This document shows, piece after piece, positions 28,451-36,486 of a DNA stretch of 64,000 bases. The notes below the pieces were generated by a model. It saw only the letters and a list, made by a program, of their open reading frames with translations. It had not been told where the DNA came from and ran no database searches. The first letter of the stretch is position 1. Every line of letters starts with the position of its first letter. Origin of the DNA: Clostridia bacterium (lineage in GTDB: Bacteria > Bacillota > Clostridia > Oscillospirales > CAG-272); NCBI GenBank assembly GCA_017501545.1, contig JAFVWS010000004.1, forward strand, positions 1 to 64,000, given 5' to 3'. The position numbers and the translations under genes are program-made.

Positions 28451-29191
28451 ATGACGGATACGATTAAAAGAATAGATGAACTTATTGAGATGTGTTCTAA
28501 TACATATGTAAGTGAATGGGATTATAAAAAAGTAGTATATGAAATTAAAAATTTGGTGTTTGATATATGTGGAGAAAGTAGCACTTGTATGCAAAATTAC
28601 ATTTCTATTGTAGGAAATAAAAATATATCATGCGAGAGTGCTTGCGCGTATTTTGTGGGAATATTAAATGGATTAAAAAATCATATACGTATTGGTACAA
28701 AAAACAGAAAATATCAAGTGTTTATTAGTTCTACATATCAAGATTTAATCCAGTATCGTAGAGCGGTTTCTGATGAAATTGCTTTTCGAGGACATTTTCC
28801 AGCTGGCATGGAAGATTTTACAGCATGTGGTGATGATTTGGAAACGTATATAAAGAAAGTGATCGACGAATCAGACTATTATATTCTGATTATTGGGCAA
28901 AGATTTGGAACATCCACGGAACAAGACGAAAATATAAGCTATACAATGATGGAATATCGATATGCCAAATCTAAAAAAATGCGAATTATTCCTTTCATTT
29001 ATAATGGAACATTAACTCTTGTTGGAAACGATATGGATACAAATAAAGATAAATTTGATAAATTTGTGGAAGAAGTTAAAAAGACTACACCACAATATTT
29101 CAAAGACGAAAACGAACTAATAAGGAAACTCACAAAGGCATTGGAAGTAGAAATGAAAAATCATCCTCAAAAAGGGTGGATAAGGTTATAA
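28451..29191 (+). CDS. DUF4062 (TIR-like fold) protein (246 aa)
   Basis: An N-terminal helical region (residues 1-85, five Cys, no family recognised) precedes a DUF4062 domain starting at about residue 89: YQVFISSTYQDL, then ESDYYILIIGQRFG and YTMMEYRYAKSKKMRIIPFIY. DUF4062 resembles TIR domains in fold and occurs in many predicted immune and STAND-type proteins. Here it is not fused to an NTPase or effector repeats. The domain ends in a typical GWIRL tail. The RBS is AGGAGG. Codons are AT-rich compared with lysS. It is monocistronic, bounded by terminators, and next to a restriction-modification locus, so a defence role is likely but unproven. Confidence 0.78.
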   Translation: MTDTIKRIDELIEMCSNTYVSEWDYKKVVYEIKNLVFDICGESSTCMQNYISIVGNKNISCESACAYFVGILNGLKNHIRIGTKNRKYQVFISSTYQDLIQYRRAVSDEIAFRGHFPAGMEDFTACGDDLETYIKKVIDESDYYILIIGQRFGTSTEQDENISYTMMEYRYAKSKKMRIIPFIYNGTLTLVGNDMDTNKDKFDKFVEEVKKTTPQYFKDENELIRKLTKALEVEMKNHPQKGWIRL

Positions 29192-29207
29192 ATAAGAAAT
29201 TTAAAAA

Positions 29208-29245
29208 CAACCCATATGGTGATTTCCGTATGGGTTGCTTTTTGT
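29208..29245 (+). terminator. Terminator of the DUF4062 gene
   Basis: A 12-bp stem CAACCCATATGG / CCGTATGGGTTG with one wobble and a 6-nt loop, followed by CTTTTTG. Confidence 0.85.
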
Positions 29246-29263
29246 ATATTAATTTGAGTGTTA

Positions 29264-29533
29264 TTACTTGTTGTTTTTAATAAATTCTTTCGCATTATGC
29301 AACAACTTTAAGTCTGATTGTGAAATGTATTCGAAATTGTCGAGGTTAAGCAAGTATCTTGGGTCTAATTTTAAAATTTGACAAATTCTGCGAAGCTGCT
29401 CAATGCTGGGTTCTTGAACGTTTCGTTCTATTTTTGAGTAATTAGACTGGTTCATTGGTATTAATTTTGACATGTCTCGTTGCGATAGGTCTAAATCCTC
29501 ACGAGCATTGCGAATTTTATCTCCCATTTGCAT
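29264..29533 (-). CDS. XRE-family regulator, likely controller of the adjacent R-M genes (89 aa)
   Basis: A single Cro/C1-type helix-turn-helix covers about residues 5-65 (KIRNAREDLDLSQRDMSKLI, NYSKIERNVQEPSIEQLRRI). The protein is small, with no ligand domain, as in R-M controller proteins. ATG 29533 has an AAAGGAAC site; an in-frame ATG two codons later is possible. It is divergent from the fused nuclease/methylase, with a 122-bp gap carrying two inverted repeats that overlap the methylase promoter and leader. Autoregulation plus control of the methylase is the simplest reading. Confidence 0.85.
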   Translation of the reverse strand: MQMGDKIRNAREDLDLSQRDMSKLIPMNQSNYSKIERNVQEPSIEQLRRICQILKLDPRYLLNLDNFEYISQSDLKLLHNAKEFIKNNK

Positions 29534-29571
29534 AAAAACAAGTTCCTTTCCTTTTCTATAATTATAGCCAA

Positions 29572-29601
29572 TTTAACTAAATCTATTGAAAAATAGTTAA
29601 A
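29572..29601 (+). promoter_or_regulatory. Inverted repeat over the R-M promoter -35 (probable controller operator)
   Basis: TTTAACTA (29572-29579) and TAGTTAAA (29594-29601) form a perfect 8-bp inverted repeat with a 14-nt spacer. The -35 box TTGAAA (29586-29591) sits between the arms. Confidence 0.65.
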
Positions 29602-29614
29602 AATGCCGTATAAT
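29586..29614 (+). promoter_or_regulatory. Sigma-A promoter of the R-M operon
   Basis: TTGAAA (29586-29591), 17-bp spacer, TATAAT (29609-29614). Confidence 0.85.
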
Positions 29615-29623
29615 TATAAACAA

Positions 29624-29640
29624 GAGTTAGATTTTAACTC
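29624..29640 (+). promoter_or_regulatory. Second inverted repeat in the R-M leader
   Basis: GAGTTA (29624-29629), 5-nt spacer, TAACTC (29635-29640). It shares the AGTTA core with the upstream operator and lies in the first transcribed bases. Confidence 0.55.
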
Positions 29641-29655
29641 AAAGGAGAGCAACAA

Positions 29656-31449
29656 ATGACTATCTTAATAAGAACGGAAGACGAAGTTAGAGATTCGGCT
29701 AAAATTTTGTTAGGTTTTGATAAAATAGAAAAAGATATAAAACAAGGAACTGGGCAGATAACGACGTTTAATCAATTAGGATTTAAGGGTAATAACAACA
29801 AGCCTGATGGTTGGTATTTGCCTGCAAATAAAACCTTACCTGCTATAATTTTAGAAACAAAGTCTGAAAATGAAGATATTTCTTTGCAAAAGTGGGTTGA
29901 TGAGTTAAATAAGAATTGTAATATTGTTTTAACCAAATATGAGCATGTAGTAGGAATTTTATATAATGGTATAGATATTCGTGTTTTTAAGGACAACGTG
30001 GAAGTAAACGGACTTTCTGATATATTACAAGATAAAAGCTACTATATTGAGCTTTTTACAAAAAACACTATAGACAAGCAAAAAATTTACAATTTAACAA
30101 AAAGAATAAATGATTGTTTACATACAGAGTTTGGTATTAAAAATTTATATCATAGAATGATTTTTACGGCGTGTGCTTTGGTAGCAAAGAGATATGGTGC
30201 TATGCTTATTAAAGATATGAGTTTTTCTTTAATGAAAAATTCTATTTTAAGCACCCTAAATAAATCATTGGAAGAAAGTAGAAAACAAAACTTAAAACTT
30301 GATTTATTGACGGAAGTTTATGCCGAAATTAAAATGAATAATACGACTAATCAAGAAGCAATAAATAATTTTATTGTTTGGGTTTCTGAAATTTCAGAGT
30401 GTGTTAATTCAGATTATTGGAATGGCGAAGACGTAATGGGTATTTTCTTCAATGAATTTAACCGTTATAAAGGTAAGTCGGAATCCGGACAAGTATTTAC
30501 CCCTGACCATATTACGTCTTTTATGTATCGCCTGATTGGTGTAAATCAAAATGATAAAGTATTGGATGCTGCTTGTGGCTCGGGCGCATTCCTTGTTAAA
30601 GCGATGTGCAATATGATGAAGGAAGCGGGTGGTGTAAAAACTAAAAAAGCTGGACAAATAAAAGAATCACAATTATTCGGTATAGAATTTGATAGAGAAA
30701 TTTTTGCTCTTGCTTGTGCTAATATGTTGATTCATAAAGACGGAAAAACGAATTTAGAGCATTTGGATAGTAGAACCTTAGAAGCTTGCGAATGGATTAG
30801 AAGTAAGAAAATTACAAAAGTTCTTATGAATCCACCGTTTGAAACAAAATATGGGTGTTTGACTATTGTTGATAACGTGTTAAAAAATGTGCCACAAAAC
30901 ACAAAGTGCGCTTTCATTTTACCTGATAAAAAATTGGAGAAAGATAGTAGGGGTAAAAAAATATTAAAGCATAGCACTCTTGAAAAGATTATAAAGTTGC
31001 CTGAAAAAGTATTTTCAGAAGGGGTAACAACTTCAATTTTTATATTCACAGCAGGTGTTCCACAAAACAACAAAGAAATATTTGCTTGCTATATTGAAGA
31101 TGACGGGTTGGAAACCGTAAAAAATCAAGGACGTCAAGATATTAAGGATAAATGGCAGGATATTGAAGATTTGTGGATAGATGTTATACATAAACAGTCA
31201 GGACACGAAACAATACAGTGGGTAAAACCAAGCGAACATTTAAGTTATCAAATGCCTGAAATTCCTTTTGAAATTTCAGAAGAAGACTTTACCAAAACAA
31301 TAATGGATTACTTAATGTTTAAAGACGGCATTGACGTTAAAGAATTTAATGAAGCTTTAATGAAAAAAGTTTTATATAACAGCGAAGTTAAACAAGAGAA
31401 AGAAAAAATTGTTATTACATTAAAAGGGGTAAATAATGAGCAAAATTGA
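29656..31449 (+). CDS. BcgI-like fused restriction endonuclease / N6-adenine methyltransferase (597 aa)
   Basis: The N-terminal domain has a PD-(D/E)xK-like site: Asp51 in KPDGW, then Glu67 and Lys69 in LETK. A helical HsdM-type linker follows. The gamma-class N6-adenine methylase has FTPDHI (281-286), the SAM motif DAACGSGAF (304-312) and the catalytic NPPF (392-395). The C-terminus is helical. A single chain with nuclease and methylase plus a separate specificity subunit is the type IIB/BcgI or type IIG layout. The ATG has a good AAAGGAGAG site. The stop overlaps the next start by 14 bp. Codon use is AT-rich, suggesting transfer. The recognition site cannot be read from the sequence. Confidence 0.87.
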   Translation: MTILIRTEDEVRDSAKILLGFDKIEKDIKQGTGQITTFNQLGFKGNNNKPDGWYLPANKTLPAIILETKSENEDISLQKWVDELNKNCNIVLTKYEHVVGILYNGIDIRVFKDNVEVNGLSDILQDKSYYIELFTKNTIDKQKIYNLTKRINDCLHTEFGIKNLYHRMIFTACALVAKRYGAMLIKDMSFSLMKNSILSTLNKSLEESRKQNLKLDLLTEVYAEIKMNNTTNQEAINNFIVWVSEISECVNSDYWNGEDVMGIFFNEFNRYKGKSESGQVFTPDHITSFMYRLIGVNQNDKVLDAACGSGAFLVKAMCNMMKEAGGVKTKKAGQIKESQLFGIEFDREIFALACANMLIHKDGKTNLEHLDSRTLEACEWIRSKKITKVLMNPPFETKYGCLTIVDNVLKNVPQNTKCAFILPDKKLEKDSRGKKILKHSTLEKIIKLPEKVFSEGVTTSIFIFTAGVPQNNKEIFACYIEDDGLETVKNQGRQDIKDKWQDIEDLWIDVIHKQSGHETIQWVKPSEHLSYQMPEIPFEISEEDFTKTIMDYLMFKDGIDVKEFNEALMKKVLYNSEVKQEKEKIVITLKGVNNEQN

Positions 31450-31981
31450 TACGACGCAGTGGAAAGAGTTTGAGATAGGAAAGTTGTTTTATAAAGTAGA
31501 ATTAAAAACAAAAAAAGAATTTAATAAAGCAACAGACGTTTCTCTTATAAAAACTGAAGAGTTTTCATTGCCTCTTGTAAATGCAAAAGATGGTAATAAT
31601 GGTATAATGTATTATGGTAGAGAGTCAGATTTTGAGTTTGAGGAAATGTGTTTAGATATTGTGAGTGATGGGGCGGTATCAACAGGCAATGTTTATGCTC
31701 AACCACAAAAAACTGGTGTTTTATATAATGCATATTTAATAAAAAGTTATTATCCAAAAATGAGCGAAAAATGTTTGCTGTTTTTAGCAACGATTATACA
31801 AAAAACAATAAAACAAAAATATGGATACGAAAATAAAGCTGGATGGTCAAAAGTAAAAGATGAAAAAATAAAGCTACCTGTTGACATTGATGGCAACCCA
31901 AATTTTGCATATATGGAAGAATATATGCAAAATTTGGAAATTGAGGTTAATTCTTCGTTACGTCTCTTTCTTCTTGTGTGA
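31436..31981 (+). CDS. Single-TRD specificity subunit of the R-M system (181 aa)
   Basis: It begins WKEFEIGKLF, the typical start of a type I/IIB target-recognition domain, and ends with the helix region FAYMEEYMQNLEIEVNSS. Only one TRD is present, about half of a conventional HsdS or BcgIB. Many gut Bacillota carry such half-size S proteins, which may dimerise to read a bipartite site. The last residues (LRLFLLV) do not look like the usual conserved helix end, so a frameshift or small deletion near 31960 is possible. It overlaps the methylase by 14 bp. Confidence 0.75.
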   Translation: MSKIDTTQWKEFEIGKLFYKVELKTKKEFNKATDVSLIKTEEFSLPLVNAKDGNNGIMYYGRESDFEFEEMCLDIVSDGAVSTGNVYAQPQKTGVLYNAYLIKSYYPKMSEKCLLFLATIIQKTIKQKYGYENKAGWSKVKDEKIKLPVDIDGNPNFAYMEEYMQNLEIEVNSSLRLFLLV

Positions 31982-32041
31982 CTATTTCGCTTCTATACTG
32001 TATAATGGAACATTAAAGCGTAAGACTAAAAAGATTCATAA

Positions 32042-32070
32042 AAAACCAGCCATTGTGGTTGGTTTTGCTT
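32042..32070 (+). terminator. Terminator of the R-M operon
   Basis: An 11-bp stem AAAACCAGCCA / TGGTTGGTTTT with one wobble and a TTG loop (32053-32055). Confidence 0.75.
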
Positions 32071-32181
32071 TCAACCCCAAAACAATCTTTAGAATCTTTT
32101 AATACTAAAAATCGCTATAAAAAGCTTGATTTTTTGGCTTGGTTTGGTACAACTTGCGACAGCTTTCTTTTGGTACTCAAA

Positions 32182-32220
32182 AAAACCACCCTTTACCTTG
32201 ATTGGTATAAGGGTGGTTTT
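32182..32220. terminator. Bidirectional terminator between the R-M locus and the phosphatase-family gene
   Basis: AAAACCACCCTT (32182-32193) pairs with AAGGGTGGTTTT (32209-32220), with an inner TACC / GGTA stem. It lies 7 bp past the stop of the minus-strand gene and marks the right edge of the island. Confidence 0.85.
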
Positions 32221-32226
32221 ATTCGC

Positions 32227-32994
32227 TTACTTTAAAAGGCTTTTGCCTTCCCATTCCGCATCAGGATAAACGCCGAGAAGGTTTGTTACTGTTGGGGCGA
32301 TATCCTTAATGCTTGCATCTTTAAAATCAATCTCGATTTTTTCATTTTTGCTTAACACCATAATAGGGATAATCATATCCTCGTTAAGCTCCGTGCCGTG
32401 GGTTCTATCGTGCCCACCGTGGTCTGCTGTTACTATAATCACGTAATCCTCGGGAAGCTTATCATATAGCTTTGTGATGTTAGCAAAGCTATTTTCCATA
32501 GCAGCCATATATTGTTCACTCATCCAACCGTAGTTGTGGCCTGCCATGTCCGTGTATCCTAAATAAAGGAATGTAAAATCCGTTTCATTTTTTGTAAGAT
32601 AATCAACTGCTGCGTCTGTTATTATGTCGTTAGCCTTATCGTAGCCATATAGTCTACCCTTGCAAAAATATGAAAAGGCAAGAGAATTTGGCCTTGATAA
32701 ATCTCTTATTTCCTCCCAGTTGTAAAAGAAGGCAGAGGTTTTTCTTGAGTTAAGCAAAACCTCACACAAGCCGTTTATTGGTCTTACGTTAGGAGTATAA
32801 ACGTTGGTTGTTGTTCCATGACGAGAGGGGTCTACACTGTGGAAAAGAGACATATGACATGGTAGAGTAACAGATGGAGTTACTGTCCTTGCATTTAAAG
32901 TGTATTTTGAATTTTCCAAAAGATATTTGGCATTTTCTGTTTTGATAAGTGCGTCAGGACGCATACCGTCAACGATGGTTACTAAGATTTTCAT
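32227..32994 (-). CDS. Alkaline phosphatase superfamily hydrolase, nucleotide pyrophosphatase/phosphodiesterase-like (255 aa)
   Basis: The metal-binding Asp in VDGMRPDAL, the catalytic Thr in TPSVTLPCHMSLFH, the central DMAGHNYG and the C-terminal TADHGGHDRTHG motifs define a two-metal enzyme of the alkaline phosphatase superfamily, closest to NPP-type phosphodiesterases. At 255 residues it is a compact form with no signal peptide, so it is cytoplasmic. The substrate (a nucleotide, sugar phosphate or phosphodiester) is not evident. The start ATG 32994 has GAGGAG upstream. It is transcribed alone, divergent from the CotH-like gene. Confidence 0.82.
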   Translation of the reverse strand: MKILVTIVDGMRPDALIKTENAKYLLENSKYTLNARTVTPSVTLPCHMSLFHSVDPSRHGTTTNVYTPNVRPINGLCEVLLNSRKTSAFFYNWEEIRDLSRPNSLAFSYFCKGRLYGYDKANDIITDAAVDYLTKNETDFTFLYLGYTDMAGHNYGWMSEQYMAAMENSFANITKLYDKLPEDYVIIVTADHGGHDRTHGTELNEDMIIPIMVLSKNEKIEIDFKDASIKDIAPTVTNLLGVYPDAEWEGKSLLK

Positions 32995-33055
32995 ATTTAA
33001 CTCCTCAAAATAATTTTAATGAAAAACGGGTTAATAAGCACCCGGTATTTATCAT

Positions 33056-33084
33056 ATTATACCATACCTGAATTGAATAATCAA
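33056..33084 (-). promoter_or_regulatory. Sigma-A promoter of the phosphatase-family gene
   Basis: On the minus strand, TTGATT (33084-33079), 17-bp spacer, TATAAT (33061-33056). Confidence 0.75.
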
Positions 33085-33131
33085 TTCCAGATTTTCTTTA
33101 GTTGACATGCTTTTATAGAGTTATAATTCTC

Positions 33132-33160
33132 TTGAAAACTATATTTTATTATGTTATACT
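33132..33160 (+). promoter_or_regulatory. Sigma-A promoter of the CotH-like gene
   Basis: TTGAAA (33132-33137), 17-bp spacer, TATACT (33155-33160). An upstream TTGACA/TATAAT pair (33102/33122) has only a 14-bp spacer and is less likely. Confidence 0.75.
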
Positions 33161-33190
33161 ATCTACAGAAATTACTATAAGGAGCGTTTA

Positions 33191-35446
33191 ATGAAAAGGA
33201 TATTATTTTTATTATCAATGCTTGTTATTTTTTCCTGCGCTTTAATTTCGTGTGGAAGCAAACAGTGTAGTCATGATTTTTCCCAAGCAACCTGTAAGGC
33301 TCCAAAAACATGTACGCTTTGTGGAGAGACAGAGGGCGAAATAGGGACACACGTGTGGAAAAGCTCTAACTGCTCATTACCAACCACCTGTGAGATATGC
33401 GGTGCAACCAACGGCGAGGCTCCAGGGCACAGTTGGCCGTCATCATTTTGTACTAATGACAAGGTGTGCAGAGTTTGTGGCGAAATAGAGAAGGCAAAGG
33501 AGCACGTGTGGAACACAAACGAATGTGGAAGGGTCAAATTTTGTGTAGAGTGCGACTTTATAGGCGAAAAAACTGAGCATAATTGGGTGGAGGCCACCTG
33601 CGTTTCCCCCGAATATTGCACACATTGTGAAGAAATAAAAAAAGAAGCATTGGGCCACGATTGGAGCATAACCTCTTGCAAAAACCCCAAGGTGTGTCAA
33701 AGATGCAATGAGACATCAACCGAAGGCTTACCTCACAAGTGGGAGTTTAAAGGATGCGAGCTTGAAAGAGTGTGTAGCGTTTGCTCTCAAACGGAAGGTT
33801 TTGTGAACGGTCATAAATGGGTAGAGGCAACGTGCGAAAGGGCGAAGTACTGTCAAATTTGTGGCAAGGTCGAGGGTGAACCCGCGCACAAGTGGCAGGA
33901 GGCGACCTGCTTGCTTGCTAAATCGTGCGTGAAATGTAAAAAAACGGTCGGAGAACCGTTAGGACATAATTGGGAGTTGACCTCATCAAGGGAGGCTCTT
34001 TGTGAGGACGGAAAAAACACGTACTCATGCGATAGATGCGATGAAAAAAGGTATGAATTTACCGAAGCGGCAATATACGGCTACCACATTTGCAATGCTG
34101 ATGGACTTTGCACTCAATGCAATGAGAAATACGACACAAGCAAAATGTCGCTTGAATCCGTGCTGATAAAAAATGAGCATTCGGTTGAATTCTGTGGAAT
34201 CTTTACAAGCTTAGAAGCGACCGTGGATATATATAAGCCCATAACCTACAAGGATGTTGGTATGCCTGTTGTTAATTTGGGAGGAAGCCTGCCAAGCGCA
34301 AAGGGTTATACAAACGTGGTTGATTTCACGTATGAATCAGAGGAGCAAAGCTTCGTTTGTACGGCTGAAATAAAGGTGCAAGGCGCATCAAGTGCAGGAA
34401 TGCCAAAGAAGAACTTTAACATAAAGCTATTTGATTCTGACGGAACCAAAAACAAGGTTGAGCTGGTTGATGGCTGGGGCAAGGAAAACAAATATTGCCT
34501 AAAGGCAAACTATATTGACTTCTCACAGTCAAGAAACGTAGTATCAGGCAAGATTTTTGGTGAAATTGTAAAATCAAGAAATGATGAATTAGCAAATACT
34601 CCAAATGGTGGAGCGATTGATGGCTATCCAATTTTAGTTTACAATAACGGCGTGTATCAGGGCGTTTATACTATGAACATTCCAAAGGATAAATGGATGT
34701 TTGATATGCACGATAGCGACGAGAAAAATCAGGCTATATTTATGACAGAAACTTGGAATAATGCAGTTTCTTTTAGAGAGATTTCAACAAGTGGATTTGT
34801 CCTCGAATACGCATCAAACGAGGATAGCTTAGTTGACAATAACACCCAGTGGGCGTACGATAGCATGCTTGATTTAATTGAGTTTGTTTATTATAACGAT
34901 GGCGAGGACTTTAAAAACGGTATCCACCAGTATGCCGATGTTGATAAGTGCATTGACTCAATGCTGTACACCTTCTTCATTTGCGCAGATGACAACACAA
35001 GTAAAAACATACTTTGGGTCACACTTGACGGCAAGGTGTGGTTTAGCAGTATGTACGATATGGATGGAACGTGGGGTATGAGGTGGAATGGAAAAATTGA
35101 GTTCGACGAGAATACCCATCCAATATCCGCACTTATAGACGGTAAGGGGCTGGCACCGGAAAGAAACCATTCTAATTTGAACCTCTTATGGGAAAGAATT
35201 TATGTAAACTACTATGACCGCGTTGTTGAAAGATACTGGGAATTAAGACAGGATATTTTAACAGTAGAAAACATAACATATCACTTTGTCGATTTCTTTA
35301 ATGCAATTCCTGATATAGTAAGAGTTGCAGAAAAGGAAAAGTGGACAGGAGTTCCTACACAAAATATCGACCACTTAGAGCAAATTTTAACCTATGCAAG
35401 AAAACGCATTGAGGTAATGGACAAAATCTTAGTGCCAAAGCAGTAA
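33191..35446 (+). CDS. CotH kinase-like lipoprotein with nine Cys-rich repeats (751 aa)
   Basis: A lipoprotein signal (ALISC, Cys near residue 21) is followed by nine tandem repeats of about 25 residues plus a degenerate tenth (to about residue 290). Each has the pattern C-x5-7-C-x2-C, an acidic stretch, then H-x-W. A CotH-type atypical protein kinase domain (about 380-680) follows: IKVQGASSAGMPKKNFNIKL, LKANYIDFSQSRNV, YNNGVYQGVYTM, and the metal motif YDMDGTWG. CotH proteins phosphorylate Ser in spore coat or secreted proteins in other bacteria. This one is predicted to sit outside the membrane, so its substrate would be extracellular. TAAGGAG precedes the ATG. The Cys/His repeats may bind metal. 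Confidence 0.83.
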   Translation: MKRILFLLSMLVIFSCALISCGSKQCSHDFSQATCKAPKTCTLCGETEGEIGTHVWKSSNCSLPTTCEICGATNGEAPGHSWPSSFCTNDKVCRVCGEIEKAKEHVWNTNECGRVKFCVECDFIGEKTEHNWVEATCVSPEYCTHCEEIKKEALGHDWSITSCKNPKVCQRCNETSTEGLPHKWEFKGCELERVCSVCSQTEGFVNGHKWVEATCERAKYCQICGKVEGEPAHKWQEATCLLAKSCVKCKKTVGEPLGHNWELTSSREALCEDGKNTYSCDRCDEKRYEFTEAAIYGYHICNADGLCTQCNEKYDTSKMSLESVLIKNEHSVEFCGIFTSLEATVDIYKPITYKDVGMPVVNLGGSLPSAKGYTNVVDFTYESEEQSFVCTAEIKVQGASSAGMPKKNFNIKLFDSDGTKNKVELVDGWGKENKYCLKANYIDFSQSRNVVSGKIFGEIVKSRNDELANTPNGGAIDGYPILVYNNGVYQGVYTMNIPKDKWMFDMHDSDEKNQAIFMTETWNNAVSFREISTSGFVLEYASNEDSLVDNNTQWAYDSMLDLIEFVYYNDGEDFKNGIHQYADVDKCIDSMLYTFFICADDNTSKNILWVTLDGKVWFSSMYDMDGTWGMRWNGKIEFDENTHPISALIDGKGLAPERNHSNLNLLWERIYVNYYDRVVERYWELRQDILTVENITYHFVDFFNAIPDIVRVAEKEKWTGVPTQNIDHLEQILTYARKRIEVMDKILVPKQ

Positions 35447-35450
35447 ATAA

Positions 35451-35478
35451 AAAAGCCGACACTTGGTCGGCTTTTTTT
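35451..35478 (+). terminator. Terminator of the CotH-like gene (symmetrical)
   Basis: AAAAGCCGAC / GTCGGCTTTT (35451-35460 and 35466-35475) with a 5-nt loop, then T residues. It can also end the convergent araC-type gene. Confidence 0.9.
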
Positions 35479-35480
35479 GT

Positions 35481-36314
35481 TTATTTATACCTTTTTCTAT
35501 ATTCATGTGGAGAGATGCCAATATGCTTTTTAAAGATTTTGCTAAAGAAGTATTGGTCCTTATAGCCTGAGGATGCGCCAACTGCGTTAATTTCCATATT
35601 GGTGGTCAAGAGTAGGTCGCAGGCCTTACTAAGCCTTAAGTCAAGAATATACTTGTTTGGCGATTTTTTCATTTCCTTGGAAAATAGCGTTGTGTATCTT
35701 GAAATGCTAAGCCCTTCCATTTTTGCAAGATTAGGTATTTGTATTTTTTCAGTGTAATTTGCATGAATGTATTTAATAGATTTTTTAAATGTGCGATAGC
35801 CACTATTTCTTGCGCGCTCAATGGCTATTGTAAGTAAAATCTCTTCCAAAAGACAAGCTAATGAATATTGCAAAAACGGAGCGTTTGTCATATATTGCTC
35901 AATCATTTTATAAAATAAGCCCTCAATTTTAGGAGAAAATTCGCTTTCAAATACATATGGCTCCAAGGAAAAGCCTAAATCTGTTAGGGTCTTTTCTGCG
36001 TGTGAGCCAGTAAAATGCGCACATAAATATTTTGAGGGTGGCTCTCCCCAATAGCGATACTTATATTTTGGAGGATAAAGAACAACAGCGCCCTTTTTTA
36101 AGTGAAAAACGACATCATTTATTTTTGTATTAAAAATGCCATCTGTGACATAGATTAAAAAATAATCATCTCTACCGTAACAGTTATAAGTATCATATGC
36201 ATATAACTCATTCTCAAAGCAATCGGATGTATAATTGACAATCAAGGGGTATTCATTAGACTGGTTGCTTTTAGAGTTTAAAATTTCCTTGTTTCTAAAT
36301 CGCAATTTGTTCAA
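35481..36314 (-). CDS. AraC-family regulator, copy 1 (277 aa)
   Basis: An N-terminal cupin-like sensor domain (about residues 20-150, with GAVVLYPPKYKYRYWGEPPS) precedes the AraC helix-turn-helix pair (about 178-277): FSKEMKKSPNKYILDLRLSKACDLL and GYKDQYFFSKIFKKHIGISP. The start is TTG at 36312-36314, chosen because AAGGAGG lies 7 bases upstream; no ATG fits. Its paralogue at 40155-40991 is about three-quarters identical by eye and uses ATG. It is divergent from the secreted protein at 36487, and the intergenic region has candidate AraC half-sites, so it probably activates that gene. The sensor ligand is unknown, perhaps a sugar. Confidence 0.9.
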   Translation of the reverse strand: MNKLRFRNKEILNSKSNQSNEYPLIVNYTSDCFENELYAYDTYNCYGRDDYFLIYVTDGIFNTKINDVVFHLKKGAVVLYPPKYKYRYWGEPPSKYLCAHFTGSHAEKTLTDLGFSLEPYVFESEFSPKIEGLFYKMIEQYMTNAPFLQYSLACLLEEILLTIAIERARNSGYRTFKKSIKYIHANYTEKIQIPNLAKMEGLSISRYTTLFSKEMKKSPNKYILDLRLSKACDLLLTTNMEINAVGASSGYKDQYFFSKIFKKHIGISPHEYRKRYK

Positions 36315-36347
36315 TCAAAAACCTCCTTGTAATTCAAAAATAGTATA

Positions 36348-36382
36348 ATAATACAAATTTTCAAAAAGATAATCTATTTACA
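36348..36382 (+). promoter_or_regulatory. Candidate AraC half-sites upstream of secreted protein 1
   Basis: ATAATACAAA (36348-36357) and ATAATCTATTTACA (36369-36382) start 21 bp apart and the second overlaps the -35 box. The same two blocks with the same 21-bp spacing occur upstream of secreted protein 2. Confidence 0.7.
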
Positions 36383-36405
36383 TAACACCATAATTATTAT
36401 AAAAT
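36377..36405 (+). promoter_or_regulatory. Promoter of secreted protein 1
   Basis: TTTACA (36377-36382), 17-bp spacer, TAAAAT (36400-36405). A conserved TTGTCAATA block lies at 36418-36426. Confidence 0.75.
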
Positions 36406-36486
36406 ATAAATATGGAATTGTCAATAACAATATGGAATGCTTGCTATTAAATTGGCAAAAACCACAAAAATGAAAGGAGATAAAAA

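Noticed and set aside
28201-32220. Integrated mobile element or prophage
   Set aside because: The AT-rich island has no integrase, transposase or phage genes, and no clear flanking direct repeats were found.
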